64,000 nt of DNA from Paenibacillus marchantiae (GCF_028771845.1 NZ_CP118270.1:1302001-1366000), one strand, 5' to 3'. Counted from the first letter of the stretch, positions 9,581 through 19,424 are shown. Program-made: numbers and translations. Notes: generated from the sequence alone by a model not told the origin.

Positions 9581-10477
9581 TTGACCGCATACTTGAAGAG
9601 GTATTGGCAATTATACGCGTTGATTTCACTGCCCCTCATCTATTTCGTGGTGTTTCGCTACGGACCGATGTATGGCGTTCAGATCGCATTTAAAGATTTT
9701 AATCTGTTTCAAGGTATTAACGGCAGTGAGTGGATCGGTTTTGATGCCTTTCGCGAGGTATTCGGGATGCGAGATTTCTACACCACGTTGCGCAACACCT
9801 TTATGTTGAATTTTCTTGATCTGATCGTTTCGTTTCCTGCTCCCATTATATTAGCCATCATGCTCTATGAAATCCGGTTTAAATGGTTTCAAAAAATATC
9901 GCAGACGATTCTGTATATCCCTCATTTTATTTCGTGGGTCATTATTGGGGGAATTGTGTACCAGTTATTCGGCAACCAATCCGGTATGGTAAACGGTGTA
10001 CTTGAAAGTATGGGCTTAAATCCGATTCCATTTTTGACGGAGAAAAACCCGTGGCTTGTGACCTACCTGTTCACAGGTGTCTGGCAAAGTGCAGGCTGGG
10101 GAACGATTCTATATCTGGCTGCGCTGACGGGTGTTAATAAGGAATTGTTCGAAGCGGCAGAGATTGATGGAGCGACACGGCTGAAGAAAATCTGGCATAT
10201 AACCCTGCCAAGCATCAAGCCTACTATTGTTACTCTGCTCATTCTTAATTTGGGACATATGGTCAGCATCGGATTTGATCGTCCTTATATTATCGGGAAC
10301 ACGGCAGTACGTGAATATTCTGATGTGCTCAGTACCTTTGTATACCGGGTCGGGCTGGAATCGGGACAATATACGCTGGCAACCGTCGTTGGACTGTTCC
10401 AGGCAGTCGTGGGACTTATATTTGTACTCGGTTCGAACTATATATCGAAAAAGACAACAGGTGAAGGAATTCTTTAA
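9581..10477 (+). CDS. Carbohydrate ABC transporter permease, LplB type
   Basis: This 298-residue integral membrane protein has six predicted transmembrane segments. The binding-protein-dependent transport signature, the EAA loop ELFEAAEIDGATRLKKIWHI, lies near residues 185-205 and docks the ATPase. The N-terminal YRPMYG-like segment (FRYGPMYGVQIAFKDFN) is characteristic of the LplB/UgpA-like family in Paenibacillus. The start is TTG at 9581 with AGGAGGAG at 9567-9574. It forms the heterodimeric channel with the following permease. Confidence 0.92.
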   Translation: MTAYLKRYWQLYALISLPLIYFVVFRYGPMYGVQIAFKDFNLFQGINGSEWIGFDAFREVFGMRDFYTTLRNTFMLNFLDLIVSFPAPIILAIMLYEIRFKWFQKISQTILYIPHFISWVIIGGIVYQLFGNQSGMVNGVLESMGLNPIPFLTEKNPWLVTYLFTGVWQSAGWGTILYLAALTGVNKELFEAAEIDGATRLKKIWHITLPSIKPTIVTLLILNLGHMVSIGFDRPYIIGNTAVREYSDVLSTFVYRVGLESGQYTLATVVGLFQAVVGLIFVLGSNYISKKTTGEGIL

Positions 10478-10539
10478 AAGAACAGAAGGTACGCTTAGCT
10501 GCTTTATATGTATACCATCAGTAAAGGAGTTGTGCGCAT

Positions 10540-11412
10540 ATGAGTGAACGCACCTCAAACCGGATTTTTGATACCGTTATCATCCTGTTTATTAGCTTGT
10601 TCGTCGTGTTCTGTCTCGCTCCGTTTCTGCACACGATTGCCATATCATTAAGCTCCAATCGTGCCATTACATCGGGTGAAGTCACCATTTTTCCTAAGGA
10701 GTTCAATTGGGATGCGTATGTTAAGGTGTTCTCCGATCATTCGATGCTGTATTCCTTGGGATATACGACCCTGTTAACGATTGTGACAACGGTGTTATGC
10801 ATGGTGTTCACAATCGCAGCTGCATACCCGTTGACCAAGAAAAAAATGAAGGGCCGCAAGCTTTTCATGTACGTGATCATCATTACGATGTTCTTTAGCG
10901 GGGGGATCATTCCTGAGTACTTGCTCATTCGTGACCTGCACTTGCTTAATTCGCCGTGGGCGCTAATTCTGCCAGGTCTGGTCAGTCCGTTTAACCTGAT
11001 TATCCTGATCTCATTTTTCAATGGTATACCAGAAAGTCTGGAGGAGTCCGCTGAAATTGACGGCAGTTCACATCTGCATACACTGTTGAAAATCATATTA
11101 CCGCTGTCAATGCCGGTCATGGCAACTTTGGCGTTGTTCTATGCTGTTGGCCGCTGGAATGGCTTTCAGGATTCCCTGATGTACATTAATGATCCTAAAC
11201 TGTATCCACTTCAGCTCAAACTGTTCCAAATGGTGCAAAACAACATGGTGAGTGAGCTCACACAGATGGAAGGTGCCAACCGCGCTCCATTAACTCCGGA
11301 AAGTCTTAAGGCGGCCACCGTTATTTTTGCAACCGTACCGATTCTGCTCGTCTATCCATGGCTGCAAAAATATTTTGTTAGCGGTGCCATGCTTGGAGCT
11401 GTTAAGGGCTGA
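10540..11412 (+). CDS. Carbohydrate ABC transporter permease, LplC type
   Basis: This is the second permease (290 residues) of the importer, of the MalG/LplC branch. It has six predicted membrane segments and the EAA loop ESLEESAEIDGSSHLHTLLK. AGTAAAGGAG precedes the ATG at 10540. It lies 62 bp after the first permease and shares its transcript. The C-terminal QKYFVSGAMLGAVKG tail is the usual ending of this family. Confidence 0.93.
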   Translation: MSERTSNRIFDTVIILFISLFVVFCLAPFLHTIAISLSSNRAITSGEVTIFPKEFNWDAYVKVFSDHSMLYSLGYTTLLTIVTTVLCMVFTIAAAYPLTKKKMKGRKLFMYVIIITMFFSGGIIPEYLLIRDLHLLNSPWALILPGLVSPFNLIILISFFNGIPESLEESAEIDGSSHLHTLLKIILPLSMPVMATLALFYAVGRWNGFQDSLMYINDPKLYPLQLKLFQMVQNNMVSELTQMEGANRAPLTPESLKAATVIFATVPILLVYPWLQKYFVSGAMLGAVKG

Positions 11413-11507
11413 TCATAGGTTTTCTTAAGCCAATCGTGATTAACGAGATGACAAGAATTATTGCGCCGAATATTCCGTTCATCGGCATTTGTTTGGAGGG
11501 ACTGGAC

Positions 11508-13262
11508 ATGTACAGACAACTGGTGGAAAGCAATGACAGAGCAGTGCAAAAAGGGATATCGCGGCAAGTGCTTGATCCGGACAGCCGCTATTATGGAGGA
11601 ACGATTGACCCCTCTACAGGTATCGCCTGGGTCAACCATACGACCGGAACACCTACGGACATGTGTTACTGGGGAGCTGCACTCGCCAATCCGGATTCGA
11701 TCTATTATCGGGATGAAGATCTGTTAAATCGTCTGCAGCTTGCATCGGAGTACGTACTCCGTAATCAGCATGCAGACGGCTCCATCTCCCCCGGTTGGAC
11801 CAATTCCCATTCTCCGCCGGATACCGCATTTCTTGTCGTGGGATATGCCCAGTTATATCAACTTCTTCAGCAGCAAGACTTGGAGCCATTGCAACCTGTG
11901 CTGGACAATATGCGCCTGTTTCTGGAACGAACTGCTCCAGTCTTGCTGACTGGAGGCTGTCATACGCCGAATCATCGCTGGGTGCTATGCGCGGCGCTCG
12001 GTTTCCTGCATCAATTGTTTGACCTGGAGGAAGCTGTGCAGCGTGCAGAGCAGTGGCTGGCTGAAGGTATGGATATTACGCCTGATGGGGAGTGGACTGA
12101 ACGAAGCAACGGAATCTACAGCGCGGTTAGCGACATCATGCTGATTCATGCGGCACGCCTGTTGAACCGTCCCGAATTGCTGGACCCGGTGAGACTCAAT
12201 CTTCGTATGATGGTGTATCTTGTACATCCAACAGGTGAGGTTGTTACAGAATACTCAGGTCGCCAGGATCTGGGGAGCGTGCATGATTTATCACCGTATT
12301 ACTTGCCGTATGCCATTATGGCTCGGTTGGACGGTGATCCGATCTTTGCCGGCATGGCCGATTGGGCTGGAGAAATGTTAACAGATCCCGGCGTCTGCTC
12401 GGTCAATGCGCTCGTTCGGCTGCTGCTGGAGCCTGAGCTTCAGCAGCAGGCTGGTAAGGCACGGGAACAGCTGCCTGAGCGGTACGAGATCATACTGAAC
12501 GAACGATTTGTGCGGGAGGGCTATTTACAGCGAATGGATTCGGCAGGTCATCATGGACACATCTCGCACAGCCGGTTGCATACGGACTTCGGCGCACCTG
12601 TAGCACGTATTCGTTCCGGTAATACAAGTGCGACTGTAATGACGGAGGTGCCTTCATTCTTTGCCCTTCGTCATGGTGCCGTACGTCTGCTGGCCGTTCA
12701 GTTGGCCTCCTATTTTAATCCAGGGTATGTGCCGATGCAGCATATGTCTCGATTGCCAGCAGGTTACCGTCTGACGGGCGAACAGAGGAAAGGCTATTAC
12801 GGCCCGATCCCGGATAGCCAACTGCCTGAGACGGCGGGAACAGCTATCAGTCCGTGGTATTTGTTGCCCCATCAGAGTCGAGATCTCACCCATGAACAGA
12901 CGTTCCTTGTACAGACGGAAGTATTAAGAACGGAAAATGGCTGGACCCTGAAGCTGGCGGGAGAGCAGCCGGAGCAGCTTATGGTGCAGCTGTCTTTCGT
13001 GTTCGGCAGCGAGGGCGAGCTTTCCCAGGGGGAATTGCTTGAGACAGATGAAGGCCATTATCTGTGGAAGAGCGGCACATTGCGTTATTCCTGTGGAGAT
13101 GACTGGATTGAGCTGACCGGAGGCGAGGTAGGGCATTTGGCAGCAACCGTACGTGAGGCAAAGCTGCCAAATAAGTGTAAGGTTGTACTGGTTAACTTTA
13201 TGACCCCTTTCCACAAGACAGTTCATATCTCTCTTTCGCCATCCATGGCGTTGAAGCTGTAA
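11508..13262 (+). CDS. Uncharacterised (alpha/alpha)-barrel-like protein, possible heparinase II/III-like enzyme
   Basis: This protein of about 584 residues has no signal peptide. Its N-terminal part reads like helical hairpins of an (alpha/alpha)6 toroid (for example PTDMCYWGAALANP and NQHADGSISPGW). It also has aromatic/His-rich motifs such as TGGCHTPNHRWVLCAALG and GEWTERSNGIYSAVSD, and a beta-rich C-terminus. That architecture is seen in polysaccharide lyases and heparinase II/III-like proteins; this is inference, not identification. ATG at 11508 was chosen because GGAGGG at 11495-11500 is well spaced; the longer frame starts at GTG 11436. Its place directly after the importer suggests it acts inside the cell on the imported saccharide. 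Confidence 0.7.
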   Translation: MYRQLVESNDRAVQKGISRQVLDPDSRYYGGTIDPSTGIAWVNHTTGTPTDMCYWGAALANPDSIYYRDEDLLNRLQLASEYVLRNQHADGSISPGWTNSHSPPDTAFLVVGYAQLYQLLQQQDLEPLQPVLDNMRLFLERTAPVLLTGGCHTPNHRWVLCAALGFLHQLFDLEEAVQRAEQWLAEGMDITPDGEWTERSNGIYSAVSDIMLIHAARLLNRPELLDPVRLNLRMMVYLVHPTGEVVTEYSGRQDLGSVHDLSPYYLPYAIMARLDGDPIFAGMADWAGEMLTDPGVCSVNALVRLLLEPELQQQAGKAREQLPERYEIILNERFVREGYLQRMDSAGHHGHISHSRLHTDFGAPVARIRSGNTSATVMTEVPSFFALRHGAVRLLAVQLASYFNPGYVPMQHMSRLPAGYRLTGEQRKGYYGPIPDSQLPETAGTAISPWYLLPHQSRDLTHEQTFLVQTEVLRTENGWTLKLAGEQPEQLMVQLSFVFGSEGELSQGELLETDEGHYLWKSGTLRYSCGDDWIELTGGEVGHLAATVREAKLPNKCKVVLVNFMTPFHKTVHISLSPSMALKL

Positions 13263-13300
13263 TTCTGATGAATCTCTCTATAAGGAAGAGTACATGAAGC

Positions 13301-13350
13301 AAAAAGATGACATTTCATTCGAAAGGGATGAGGGGGTGTCATCTTTTTTT
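13301..13350 (+). terminator. Terminator of the carbohydrate cluster
   Basis: AAAAAGATGACA (13301-13312) pairs with TGTCATCTTTTT, and a run of seven T ends at 13350. It separates the importer cluster from the TPR gene promoter. Confidence 0.85.
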
Positions 13351-13385
13351 GCGCATTTTTGGCATAAACGACATGAAACTACATA

Positions 13386-13416
13386 TTGAGAAGTGGGCCT
13401 TAAGATGTGGTATACT
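13386..13416 (+). promoter_or_regulatory. Extended -10 promoter of the TPR gene
   Basis: The -10 box TATACT at 13411-13416 has TGG directly upstream (extended -10). A TTGAGA at 13386 is 19 bp away. The expected transcript start near 13423 supports translation from the ATG at 13457 and argues against longer frames starting at 13307. Confidence 0.6.
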
Positions 13417-13456
13417 GGAGAGTATGAATGAAAGCAAAGAGGAGGTGCCTTGGAAG

Positions 13457-15190
13457 ATGAAGGGCAAGCTACTGCGGGCTGAGGGACACCTTGCCAATGT
13501 AATACCGATTCACTTGGATGCTTCTTTCTTTTTTGAGAGAGCTGTCCGCTCGCTGGACCGTAATCACGTCGACAAGGCATTAAAATATTTTCGTAAAGCT
13601 GTTGAATATGAGCCGGAAAATCCGGTGAATCATTGTAATATGGCGGGTATATTATCAGAGAAGGGGGATTACGAGGCTTCCAATGCCGTTCTTGCGCATG
13701 TGCTCGACGTGGTAGATCCGTCCATGACGGAATGTTATTTCTACATGGCGAACAATTATGCGAATATGGATCGGTTTGAAGAAGCTGAGCAAGCGCTTGT
13801 TACGTATTTGGAGGAGGATACCCAAGGTCAGTTTATGACGGAAGCGGAAGAGATGATGGAGCTTCTTTACTACGAGCTGGATCGACCAGCCAAACTGAAC
13901 CGGATCAAATCACGTAAGGGTGTCGTTGAACACGATCAGGCGCGGGAATTGTTGGAACAAGGGAAGTTTGCACAGGCGGCTGAGCTGCTGGAAGGCATGT
14001 CACCCGAGTATCCTGATTATTTGGCTGCTCGCAACAACTTGGCGCTTGCCTATTATTATATGGGGCTGTTTCCCAAGGCGAAAGAGACGATTGCCGAGGT
14101 ACTGGAGCAGGAGCCTGGTAATTTGCATGCACTGTGTAATCTGGCGATCTTTCATCAGAACGAGAATCGAGCCGACCAAGTGCTGCTTCTGATCAAAAAA
14201 TTGCGTGTCATCGTGCCTTTCCAGCACGAACAGGTCTACAAACTGGCTACCACGATGGGTATCCTGGGTCAACATGATACGGCTTATGTACATTTCCGTC
14301 GCCTGTTGAAGGATGAAGAAACCGCTGCGGACCCAGCTCTCGCACATTATGCAGCAGTCGCAGCTTATAATACCGAACGTTACGATTCCGCTGAACGTCT
14401 GTGGCGTCATGTAGGCAAGCTGGATCCAGGTTCGGAAGTATCCCGGTACTATCTGTCGGGTCTTGAGGCTGTGAGACAGGGAGAGAAAGATCCGGAGAAA
14501 CTAAGTTATCACTATCATCTGCCATTTGACGAGCAATTCAGACAATGGGAGAACTATGGCAACGGCATACCTGAAGAGATGAAAAATGATCCCTTGATCC
14601 GTTCCTCTTTCTTCTGGGCGTTGCGACATGGGGATCGGGCAACTAAGCTCCAGGTCATTCATGCTCTTGGCATGATTGGTGATTACGAGGTGCAGCAGGC
14701 GCTGCAATCCTTTATCGAGGAACCTGGTGAAGATCAGGATCTGGTGGAAGCCGCTCGTTCCGTATTAAACGGTCTTGGTTCAGAAGGAACTAAGCAGGAT
14801 GATTCTCCTGTTCTGCGACCGCTAACTGCGTTGAGCAAACGCACTATTCCGAAGATCGAGTCGATGACGGAACAAACGGAGACGAAAGCTTCTTCGCATT
14901 GGCAGGCGGTCGTGGACCGTGCGTTACAGATGTCTGAAGCCAAAGCCGAATTGCAGCAAGAAATGGAGCGGTTGTGGACCGACTATGTATCTCGCGTACA
15001 CCTGGAGGTGCCTGGCACGAAGCAAATTGAAGGCTTGGCTGCGGGATTGGAATATCTGGCTGCTAAAATTCATAGTCGTCCAGTGACCTACCAAAGCATA
15101 GCCGACCGGTATGGCATATCAGCTGCCACAGTCAGCAAATATGCACGGCAAATCAATAAAGTGTGCAATTCCAACCCACCGGTCCAGTAA
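13457..15190 (+). CDS. Tetratricopeptide-repeat protein with C-terminal helix-turn-helix, YvcD-like
   Basis: The protein has about 577 residues. The first two thirds are TPR repeats (ALKYFRKAVEYEPENPVNHCNM, AEQALVTYLEEDTQ and several more), a protein-interaction scaffold. The C-terminal 60 residues contain TYQSIADRYGISAATVSKYA, a clear helix-turn-helix. Its position directly upstream of trxB matches yvcD in B. subtilis, which is also a TPR protein. GAGGAGGTG at 13439-13447 and the promoter position support the ATG at 13457. The function is unknown; a regulatory or chaperone-like role is inferred only from the domains. Confidence 0.8.
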   Translation: MKGKLLRAEGHLANVIPIHLDASFFFERAVRSLDRNHVDKALKYFRKAVEYEPENPVNHCNMAGILSEKGDYEASNAVLAHVLDVVDPSMTECYFYMANNYANMDRFEEAEQALVTYLEEDTQGQFMTEAEEMMELLYYELDRPAKLNRIKSRKGVVEHDQARELLEQGKFAQAAELLEGMSPEYPDYLAARNNLALAYYYMGLFPKAKETIAEVLEQEPGNLHALCNLAIFHQNENRADQVLLLIKKLRVIVPFQHEQVYKLATTMGILGQHDTAYVHFRRLLKDEETAADPALAHYAAVAAYNTERYDSAERLWRHVGKLDPGSEVSRYYLSGLEAVRQGEKDPEKLSYHYHLPFDEQFRQWENYGNGIPEEMKNDPLIRSSFFWALRHGDRATKLQVIHALGMIGDYEVQQALQSFIEEPGEDQDLVEAARSVLNGLGSEGTKQDDSPVLRPLTALSKRTIPKIESMTEQTETKASSHWQAVVDRALQMSEAKAELQQEMERLWTDYVSRVHLEVPGTKQIEGLAAGLEYLAAKIHSRPVTYQSIADRYGISAATVSKYARQINKVCNSNPPVQ

Positions 15191-15360
15191 ATGTTCCTTG
15201 AAATTCTCGCTTTGGGATAGACTTCATTGCGTGAAGGATACATAAGCCTGGAAAACGGGTAAACTTAACGAATAGGTCTCGACATGCCTGTAGGATATCA
15301 TCATAGCAAGTTAGTCGCCACTCAACACACTCTCAACCTTATTAAGGAGGCTGTATCTAT

Positions 15361-16320
15361 ATGTCTAAATACAGAACGATTGTGATCGGAACCGGACCTG
15401 CGGGTCTGACAGCAGCGATATATCTGGCTCGTGCTAATCTTAACCCACTGGTTATCGAAGGTCTTCAGCCGGGTGGTCAATTGACGACGACAACGGAAGT
15501 TGAGAATTTCCCTGGTTTTCCGCAAGGCATTATGGGTCCGGAACTGATGGACAATATGCGCAAGCAAGCGGAGCGTTTTGGAGCTGAGTTCAAAAATGGT
15601 TGGGTGGAAGAAGTGGATTTCAGTAAACCGCCCTTCAAGGTTAAAGTTGGAGGCATCGGTGAACTGGAAGCCGAATCAATCATTATCTCTACCGGTGCAT
15701 CGGCCCGTTATCTCGGTATTCCCGGAGAGCAGGAGAATGTGGGACGTGGGGTAAGTACATGTGCCACCTGTGACGGATTCTTTTTCCGTGGTAAAAAGAT
15801 CGTCGTTGTTGGCGGTGGAGACTCCGCTATGGAGGAAGCCAGCTTCCTGACCCGTTTTGCAACAGACGTTACCTTGGTTCACCGCCGGGACGAATTACGT
15901 GCATCGAAAATTATGCAGGATCGGGCTCGCAGCAACGAGAAGGTGAAATGGGCTTTGAACCGTACACCGCTCGAAGTTGTGCCTGAGGCTCTTGGTGTTA
16001 AAGGGCTTAAGGTACGCAATAACGAGACTGGACAGGAAGAATTGCTTGAAGCCGATGGCGTATTCATTGCCATTGGACATACACCGAATACGGGTTTCCT
16101 GAGCAACCAGATTACTTTGGATGAACACGGCTATGTTGTCGTTAAACCGGGTACAACCGAGACCAACATTCCGGGTGTGTTCGCCTGTGGTGATGTTCAG
16201 GATACGAAGTATCGTCAGGCCATTACAGCAGCAGGTTCAGGGTGTATGGCCGCAATGGACTGCGAGAAATTCCTTGAAGGCAGTATTGTGCATGACTGGA
16301 GCGAAACACTGGATAAGTAA
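15361..16320 (+). CDS. trxB: Thioredoxin reductase
   Basis: This NADPH- and FAD-dependent enzyme reduces thioredoxin. The FAD-binding GTGPAGLTAAIYLARANL lies at the N-terminus. The redox-active CATC is in VSTCATCDGFFFRG, followed by the NADPH-binding GGGDSAMEEA, and GVFACGDVQDTKYRQ is the C-terminal FAD motif. The length of 319 residues is typical. AAGGAGG is at about 15343-15349. It follows the YvcD-like gene as in B. subtilis. The nudix gene yvcI expected next in B. subtilis is absent here. Confidence 0.97.
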   Translation: MSKYRTIVIGTGPAGLTAAIYLARANLNPLVIEGLQPGGQLTTTTEVENFPGFPQGIMGPELMDNMRKQAERFGAEFKNGWVEEVDFSKPPFKVKVGGIGELEAESIIISTGASARYLGIPGEQENVGRGVSTCATCDGFFFRGKKIVVVGGGDSAMEEASFLTRFATDVTLVHRRDELRASKIMQDRARSNEKVKWALNRTPLEVVPEALGVKGLKVRNNETGQEELLEADGVFIAIGHTPNTGFLSNQITLDEHGYVVVKPGTTETNIPGVFACGDVQDTKYRQAITAAGSGCMAAMDCEKFLEGSIVHDWSETLDK

Positions 16321-16383
16321 GCATGAAAAGGGTATGGTTTGGCATAAATTAAGTAGAAGAGACAACGGGAAGTCTCATAATGT

Positions 16384-16410
16384 GAGAAGCCGGAAGGCTT
16401 CTCTTTTTTT
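16384..16410 (+). terminator. Terminator of trxB
   Basis: Perfect 8-bp stem GAGAAGCC/GGCTTCTC with a GGAA loop, followed by seven T. Confidence 0.92.
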
Positions 16411-16462
16411 GAAACCAAAGTGGGCATGAGATCGTATACATAATGGGCATATTAGCTGTGAG

Positions 16463-17512
16463 GTGAAGACTTTGGGGGAAATGATAAAAGATTGGTTACA
16501 GAATGCAACAGTGCGGCGATTTTTGATCCTGCTGTTGTTTTGTTTGGTTCTATTCAGCATGGGGAGTATGCTGCACATGATTTTGCTGTTATTCCTGGTG
16601 ACCTATGTCATGAACAGGTTGCAGCATTTTATCACAGAGAAGTTGAATCGTTTATTTCCGGTTAACTATAAAGTTGTAGTCATCCTGCTCTATCTTATCG
16701 TTATTGCAGCCATTGTACTGGGCATCTCCAAGTATTCACCACGAATTGTGGATCAGGTCGTTCAGTTAACGAATGAGATCATGAAATTTCTTGATACCGC
16801 TGACGGAGATAATTTTGCTTCCAAAATTGCCGGTTATCTTCAATCGTTCGATATCAAAAACTATACCAACGATGCATTGAAGTATATTTTTGCGTTAAGC
16901 AAATGGTTGGAGTTCATTCTGTTGGTTATCATCCTGAGTCTGTTCTTCTTGTTGCAGAAGCGGGAGATTTCCAAGTTTACCTCCAAGTTCAAAACAAGCA
17001 AAATCGGCTGGTTCTATAATGAAGTGGCCTATCTCGGAGATAAGTTTGTATCTTCTTTTGGTAAAGTAATCGAGGCACAATTGATGATTGCTGTGTTTAA
17101 TACGGCTTTGACGATCCTAGGATTATGGATACTTGGCTTCCCGTACTTGTTCGCCTTGACCATTCTGGTGTTTATGCTGAGTCTGGTACCCGTTGCGGGG
17201 GTTATCATCTCACTAGTTCCGCTGTGTCTGATCGGTTATCAACTGGGAGGATTACAGCTCAGCGTGATCGTGATTATTATGATCATCATCATTCATGCGC
17301 TGGAAACGTATTTCCTGAATCCGAAGCTGATGGCTCACAAAACCAAATTGCCGATGTTTTACACGTTTATCGTACTGATTCTGTCTCAACATTTCCTGGG
17401 GATCTGGGGGCTTATCATCGGTATACCGATCTTTGTCTTCCTGCTCGATATTCTGGACGTCAACAAGATGGAAAAAACGGAAGAGCCCGTACGTGTGGAA
17501 ACGAAGCTGTGA
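16463..17512 (+). CDS. AI-2E family (PerM-like) membrane protein
   Basis: This is a polytopic membrane protein of 349 residues with about seven to eight hydrophobic segments. It shows the PerM/YtvI family pattern, with a soluble amphipathic region after the third helix and the conserved LVPVAGVIIS and HALETYFLNPKLM segments near the C-terminus. Family members export diverse solutes, and some act as Na+/H+ antiporters; the substrate cannot be inferred. GTG at 16463 gives the longest frame, but TTG at 16472 is better spaced from GTGAGGTG and may be the true start. It is flanked by its own terminators, so it is probably monocistronic. Confidence 0.85.
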   Translation: MKTLGEMIKDWLQNATVRRFLILLLFCLVLFSMGSMLHMILLLFLVTYVMNRLQHFITEKLNRLFPVNYKVVVILLYLIVIAAIVLGISKYSPRIVDQVVQLTNEIMKFLDTADGDNFASKIAGYLQSFDIKNYTNDALKYIFALSKWLEFILLVIILSLFFLLQKREISKFTSKFKTSKIGWFYNEVAYLGDKFVSSFGKVIEAQLMIAVFNTALTILGLWILGFPYLFALTILVFMLSLVPVAGVIISLVPLCLIGYQLGGLQLSVIVIIMIIIIHALETYFLNPKLMAHKTKLPMFYTFIVLILSQHFLGIWGLIIGIPIFVFLLDILDVNKMEKTEEPVRVETKL

Positions 17513-17565
17513 CCAGTAGCTGAATAGCTGCTGAAGGTATAGGTTTAGGTAATGTTCATAAAAGT

Positions 17566-17603
17566 AGAGAAACGCCTCCTGTTATGGGAAGGCGTTTTTC
17601 TCT
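17566..17603. terminator. Bidirectional terminator between the AI-2E family gene and the response regulator
   Basis: AGAGAAACGCC (17566-17576) pairs with GGCGTTTTTCTCT (17591-17603), with A and T runs on the two sides. It sits between convergent genes. Confidence 0.8.
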
Positions 17604-17682
17604 GTCCATATTCACTGGAGGAGGTATGGTTGGTATGTAATTAGTCCAATTGTTGGTGCTTATGAACCGAGCGCACTAGTCT

Positions 17683-18285
17683 CTACAACCATCCTTTCTG
17701 CTCTGCAATACTGACGGCTTCCATGCGGTTTTTGGCATCAAGCTTGTTAAAAGCTTCAGACAGGTAGTTGCGCACAGTACCATAGGAAAGATGAAGCGAG
17801 GCAGCGATAAGATTGGCATTCATGCCAGTGGCTGCGAGCTTAAGCACTTCTTTTTCACGTTCAGTTAACGGATTCGTTTCTTTGGCTGCACCAAAAACGA
17901 GCTCTGGGGAAACCTCTCGTCCACCACTCATGACCCGTCGAATAGCTCCCGCCAAACGATCGCTTGGTTCGTCCTTGAGCAAGTATCCCTGTACCCCGGC
18001 CTGAATAGCACGCTCCAGAAATCCCGGACGGGCAAAGGTAGTGAGGATGATAATACGGCAGGGCAGACCGAGCTGTTGTATACGTTCTGCTACGTCCAGG
18101 CCACTCATAACAGGCATTTCAATATCCATAAGACACAGATCTGGTTGGAGGGAACCAATCTGCTTCAGAGCTTCCTCTCCATTACCTGCTTCACCGATGA
18201 CCTCTAAATCATCTTCAAGGTCTAACAGTGACGCAAGTGCACCTCTCAGCATGCGTTGATCTTCAGCAATCAAAATACGAATCAT
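17683..18285 (-). CDS. NarL/DesR-type response regulator, YvfU-like
   Basis: The 200-residue protein has an N-terminal receiver domain (IRILIAEDQRMLRGAL; phosphoacceptor Asp in LCLMDIEMP; conserved Lys in YLLKDEPSD). A C-terminal LuxR/NarL helix-turn-helix follows (NPLTEREKEVLKLAA; IAASLHLSYGTVRNYLSEA). Its ATG overlaps the kinase stop codon as ATGA, so the two are coupled. The gene order ATPase-permease-kinase-regulator equals B. subtilis yvfR-S-T-U. It probably controls the adjacent ABC transporter, perhaps through the palindrome at 21207-21224. Confidence 0.92.
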   Translation of the reverse strand: MIRILIAEDQRMLRGALASLLDLEDDLEVIGEAGNGEEALKQIGSLQPDLCLMDIEMPVMSGLDVAERIQQLGLPCRIIILTTFARPGFLERAIQAGVQGYLLKDEPSDRLAGAIRRVMSGGREVSPELVFGAAKETNPLTEREKEVLKLAATGMNANLIAASLHLSYGTVRNYLSEAFNKLDAKNRMEAVSIAEQKGWL

Positions 18286-19415
18286 GCTCTAATTCCTCCT
18301 TGGTGTTCAGTGGCGATCAAGGGAAAGGAAAAGACAAGGTGGGTTCCTCCAGAGTCCGAGGAAATCTGGAGGGAGCCGTCGATGAGGTTCAGTCGTTCAG
18401 ACATGCCTTTTAGGCCATTGCCTTGATGTTCATCTGGACTAATGCCATTACCGTTATCTTTAACCCGTATGCTTATGCCATCATGCGTTCGTTCCAGCTT
18501 AATTACACAGCAAGTGGCTTTGCTGTGTTTTACAATATTCGTTACGGCTTCAAGTAGACAGAGGCTCGCCATGTTCTGGGTTAGATCGGGAACATCATGA
18601 AATGGGCCCTGTTCTCCTGCTAATTGAAGCTCGATATCAGCACTCTTCAACATTTCTTTGGCATCGGTGAGTGCTTCAACCATGCTGATTGCCCGCATGT
18701 CAGAGACAAGCTGGCGTACTTCCCGCAATGCCGCACGGGAGGTGCGCTCAATCTCCCGTGCTTCCTGTAAGGCACGTTCGGGATTTTTGACAATGAGTTT
18801 GGCAACCAGCTCACTCTTCAGTGTGATCAGCGAGAACGTATGTCCCATGGTATCATGCAGATCCCTGGCAATTCGCATTCGCTCTTCACGTTTAATTAAT
18901 TTCTTGATATGCTGCTGGGCTTCATCCAGCTGGGCCTCCAGCTTTTGTCGATCCAGCATGGAACGGATCCCGAAGGGTGAAGCAAGCATAATGAGATAAA
19001 ATGGCGCAAAAAACATGAGTTGATAAGCGCTAAGGTATTGAATTTTTAAAGCAATTGGAATGGTCTGGATAATGGCGAATATGACCAAAAACATTCGGAA
19101 CTGACGTTTCTCCGTGTACCATCCGATAAAATTGGCTGTGAAAAATCCGAGGAAAAACATATTGGGATCAATCACCAGGCTTAGTACCAGAACGCAAAGC
19201 ATCTGTAGGCTAAGCCAATAGGAGAAGAGTGAGGTACCTGATGTCATGTAGAGCTGCCGATAAGTCAGGATAAATACGATGAAGGAGGTTACGCCGATGT
19301 ACCACTCATGTCCCTGTGCGTTCCACAAATAATAGATTGGCATAGCCAGATAGATCATCCATATATACGGGTAAAATCCATATCGCTTTGGGAAAATCTC
19401 GAAATGCTGAAGCAT
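18282..19415 (-). CDS. DesK-type sensor histidine kinase, YvfT-like
   Basis: This membrane histidine kinase has 377 residues. The N-terminal 160 residues contain about five to six transmembrane helices without a large external domain, as in DesK. The H-box is ERMRIARDLHDTMGHTFSLI (HisKA_3, phosphorylated His in DLHDT). The HATPase_c domain has EAVTNIVKHS, VKDNGNGI and GLKGMSERL. Such small intramembrane sensors often detect membrane-active compounds or membrane state through the partner transporter. A purine-rich ribosome site (GGGAGGCG) precedes the ATG. Confidence 0.92.
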   Translation of the reverse strand: MLQHFEIFPKRYGFYPYIWMIYLAMPIYYLWNAQGHEWYIGVTSFIVFILTYRQLYMTSGTSLFSYWLSLQMLCVLVLSLVIDPNMFFLGFFTANFIGWYTEKRQFRMFLVIFAIIQTIPIALKIQYLSAYQLMFFAPFYLIMLASPFGIRSMLDRQKLEAQLDEAQQHIKKLIKREERMRIARDLHDTMGHTFSLITLKSELVAKLIVKNPERALQEAREIERTSRAALREVRQLVSDMRAISMVEALTDAKEMLKSADIELQLAGEQGPFHDVPDLTQNMASLCLLEAVTNIVKHSKATCCVIKLERTHDGISIRVKDNGNGISPDEHQGNGLKGMSERLNLIDGSLQISSDSGGTHLVFSFPLIATEHQGGIRA

Positions 19416-19424
19416 ATTTGAAGA

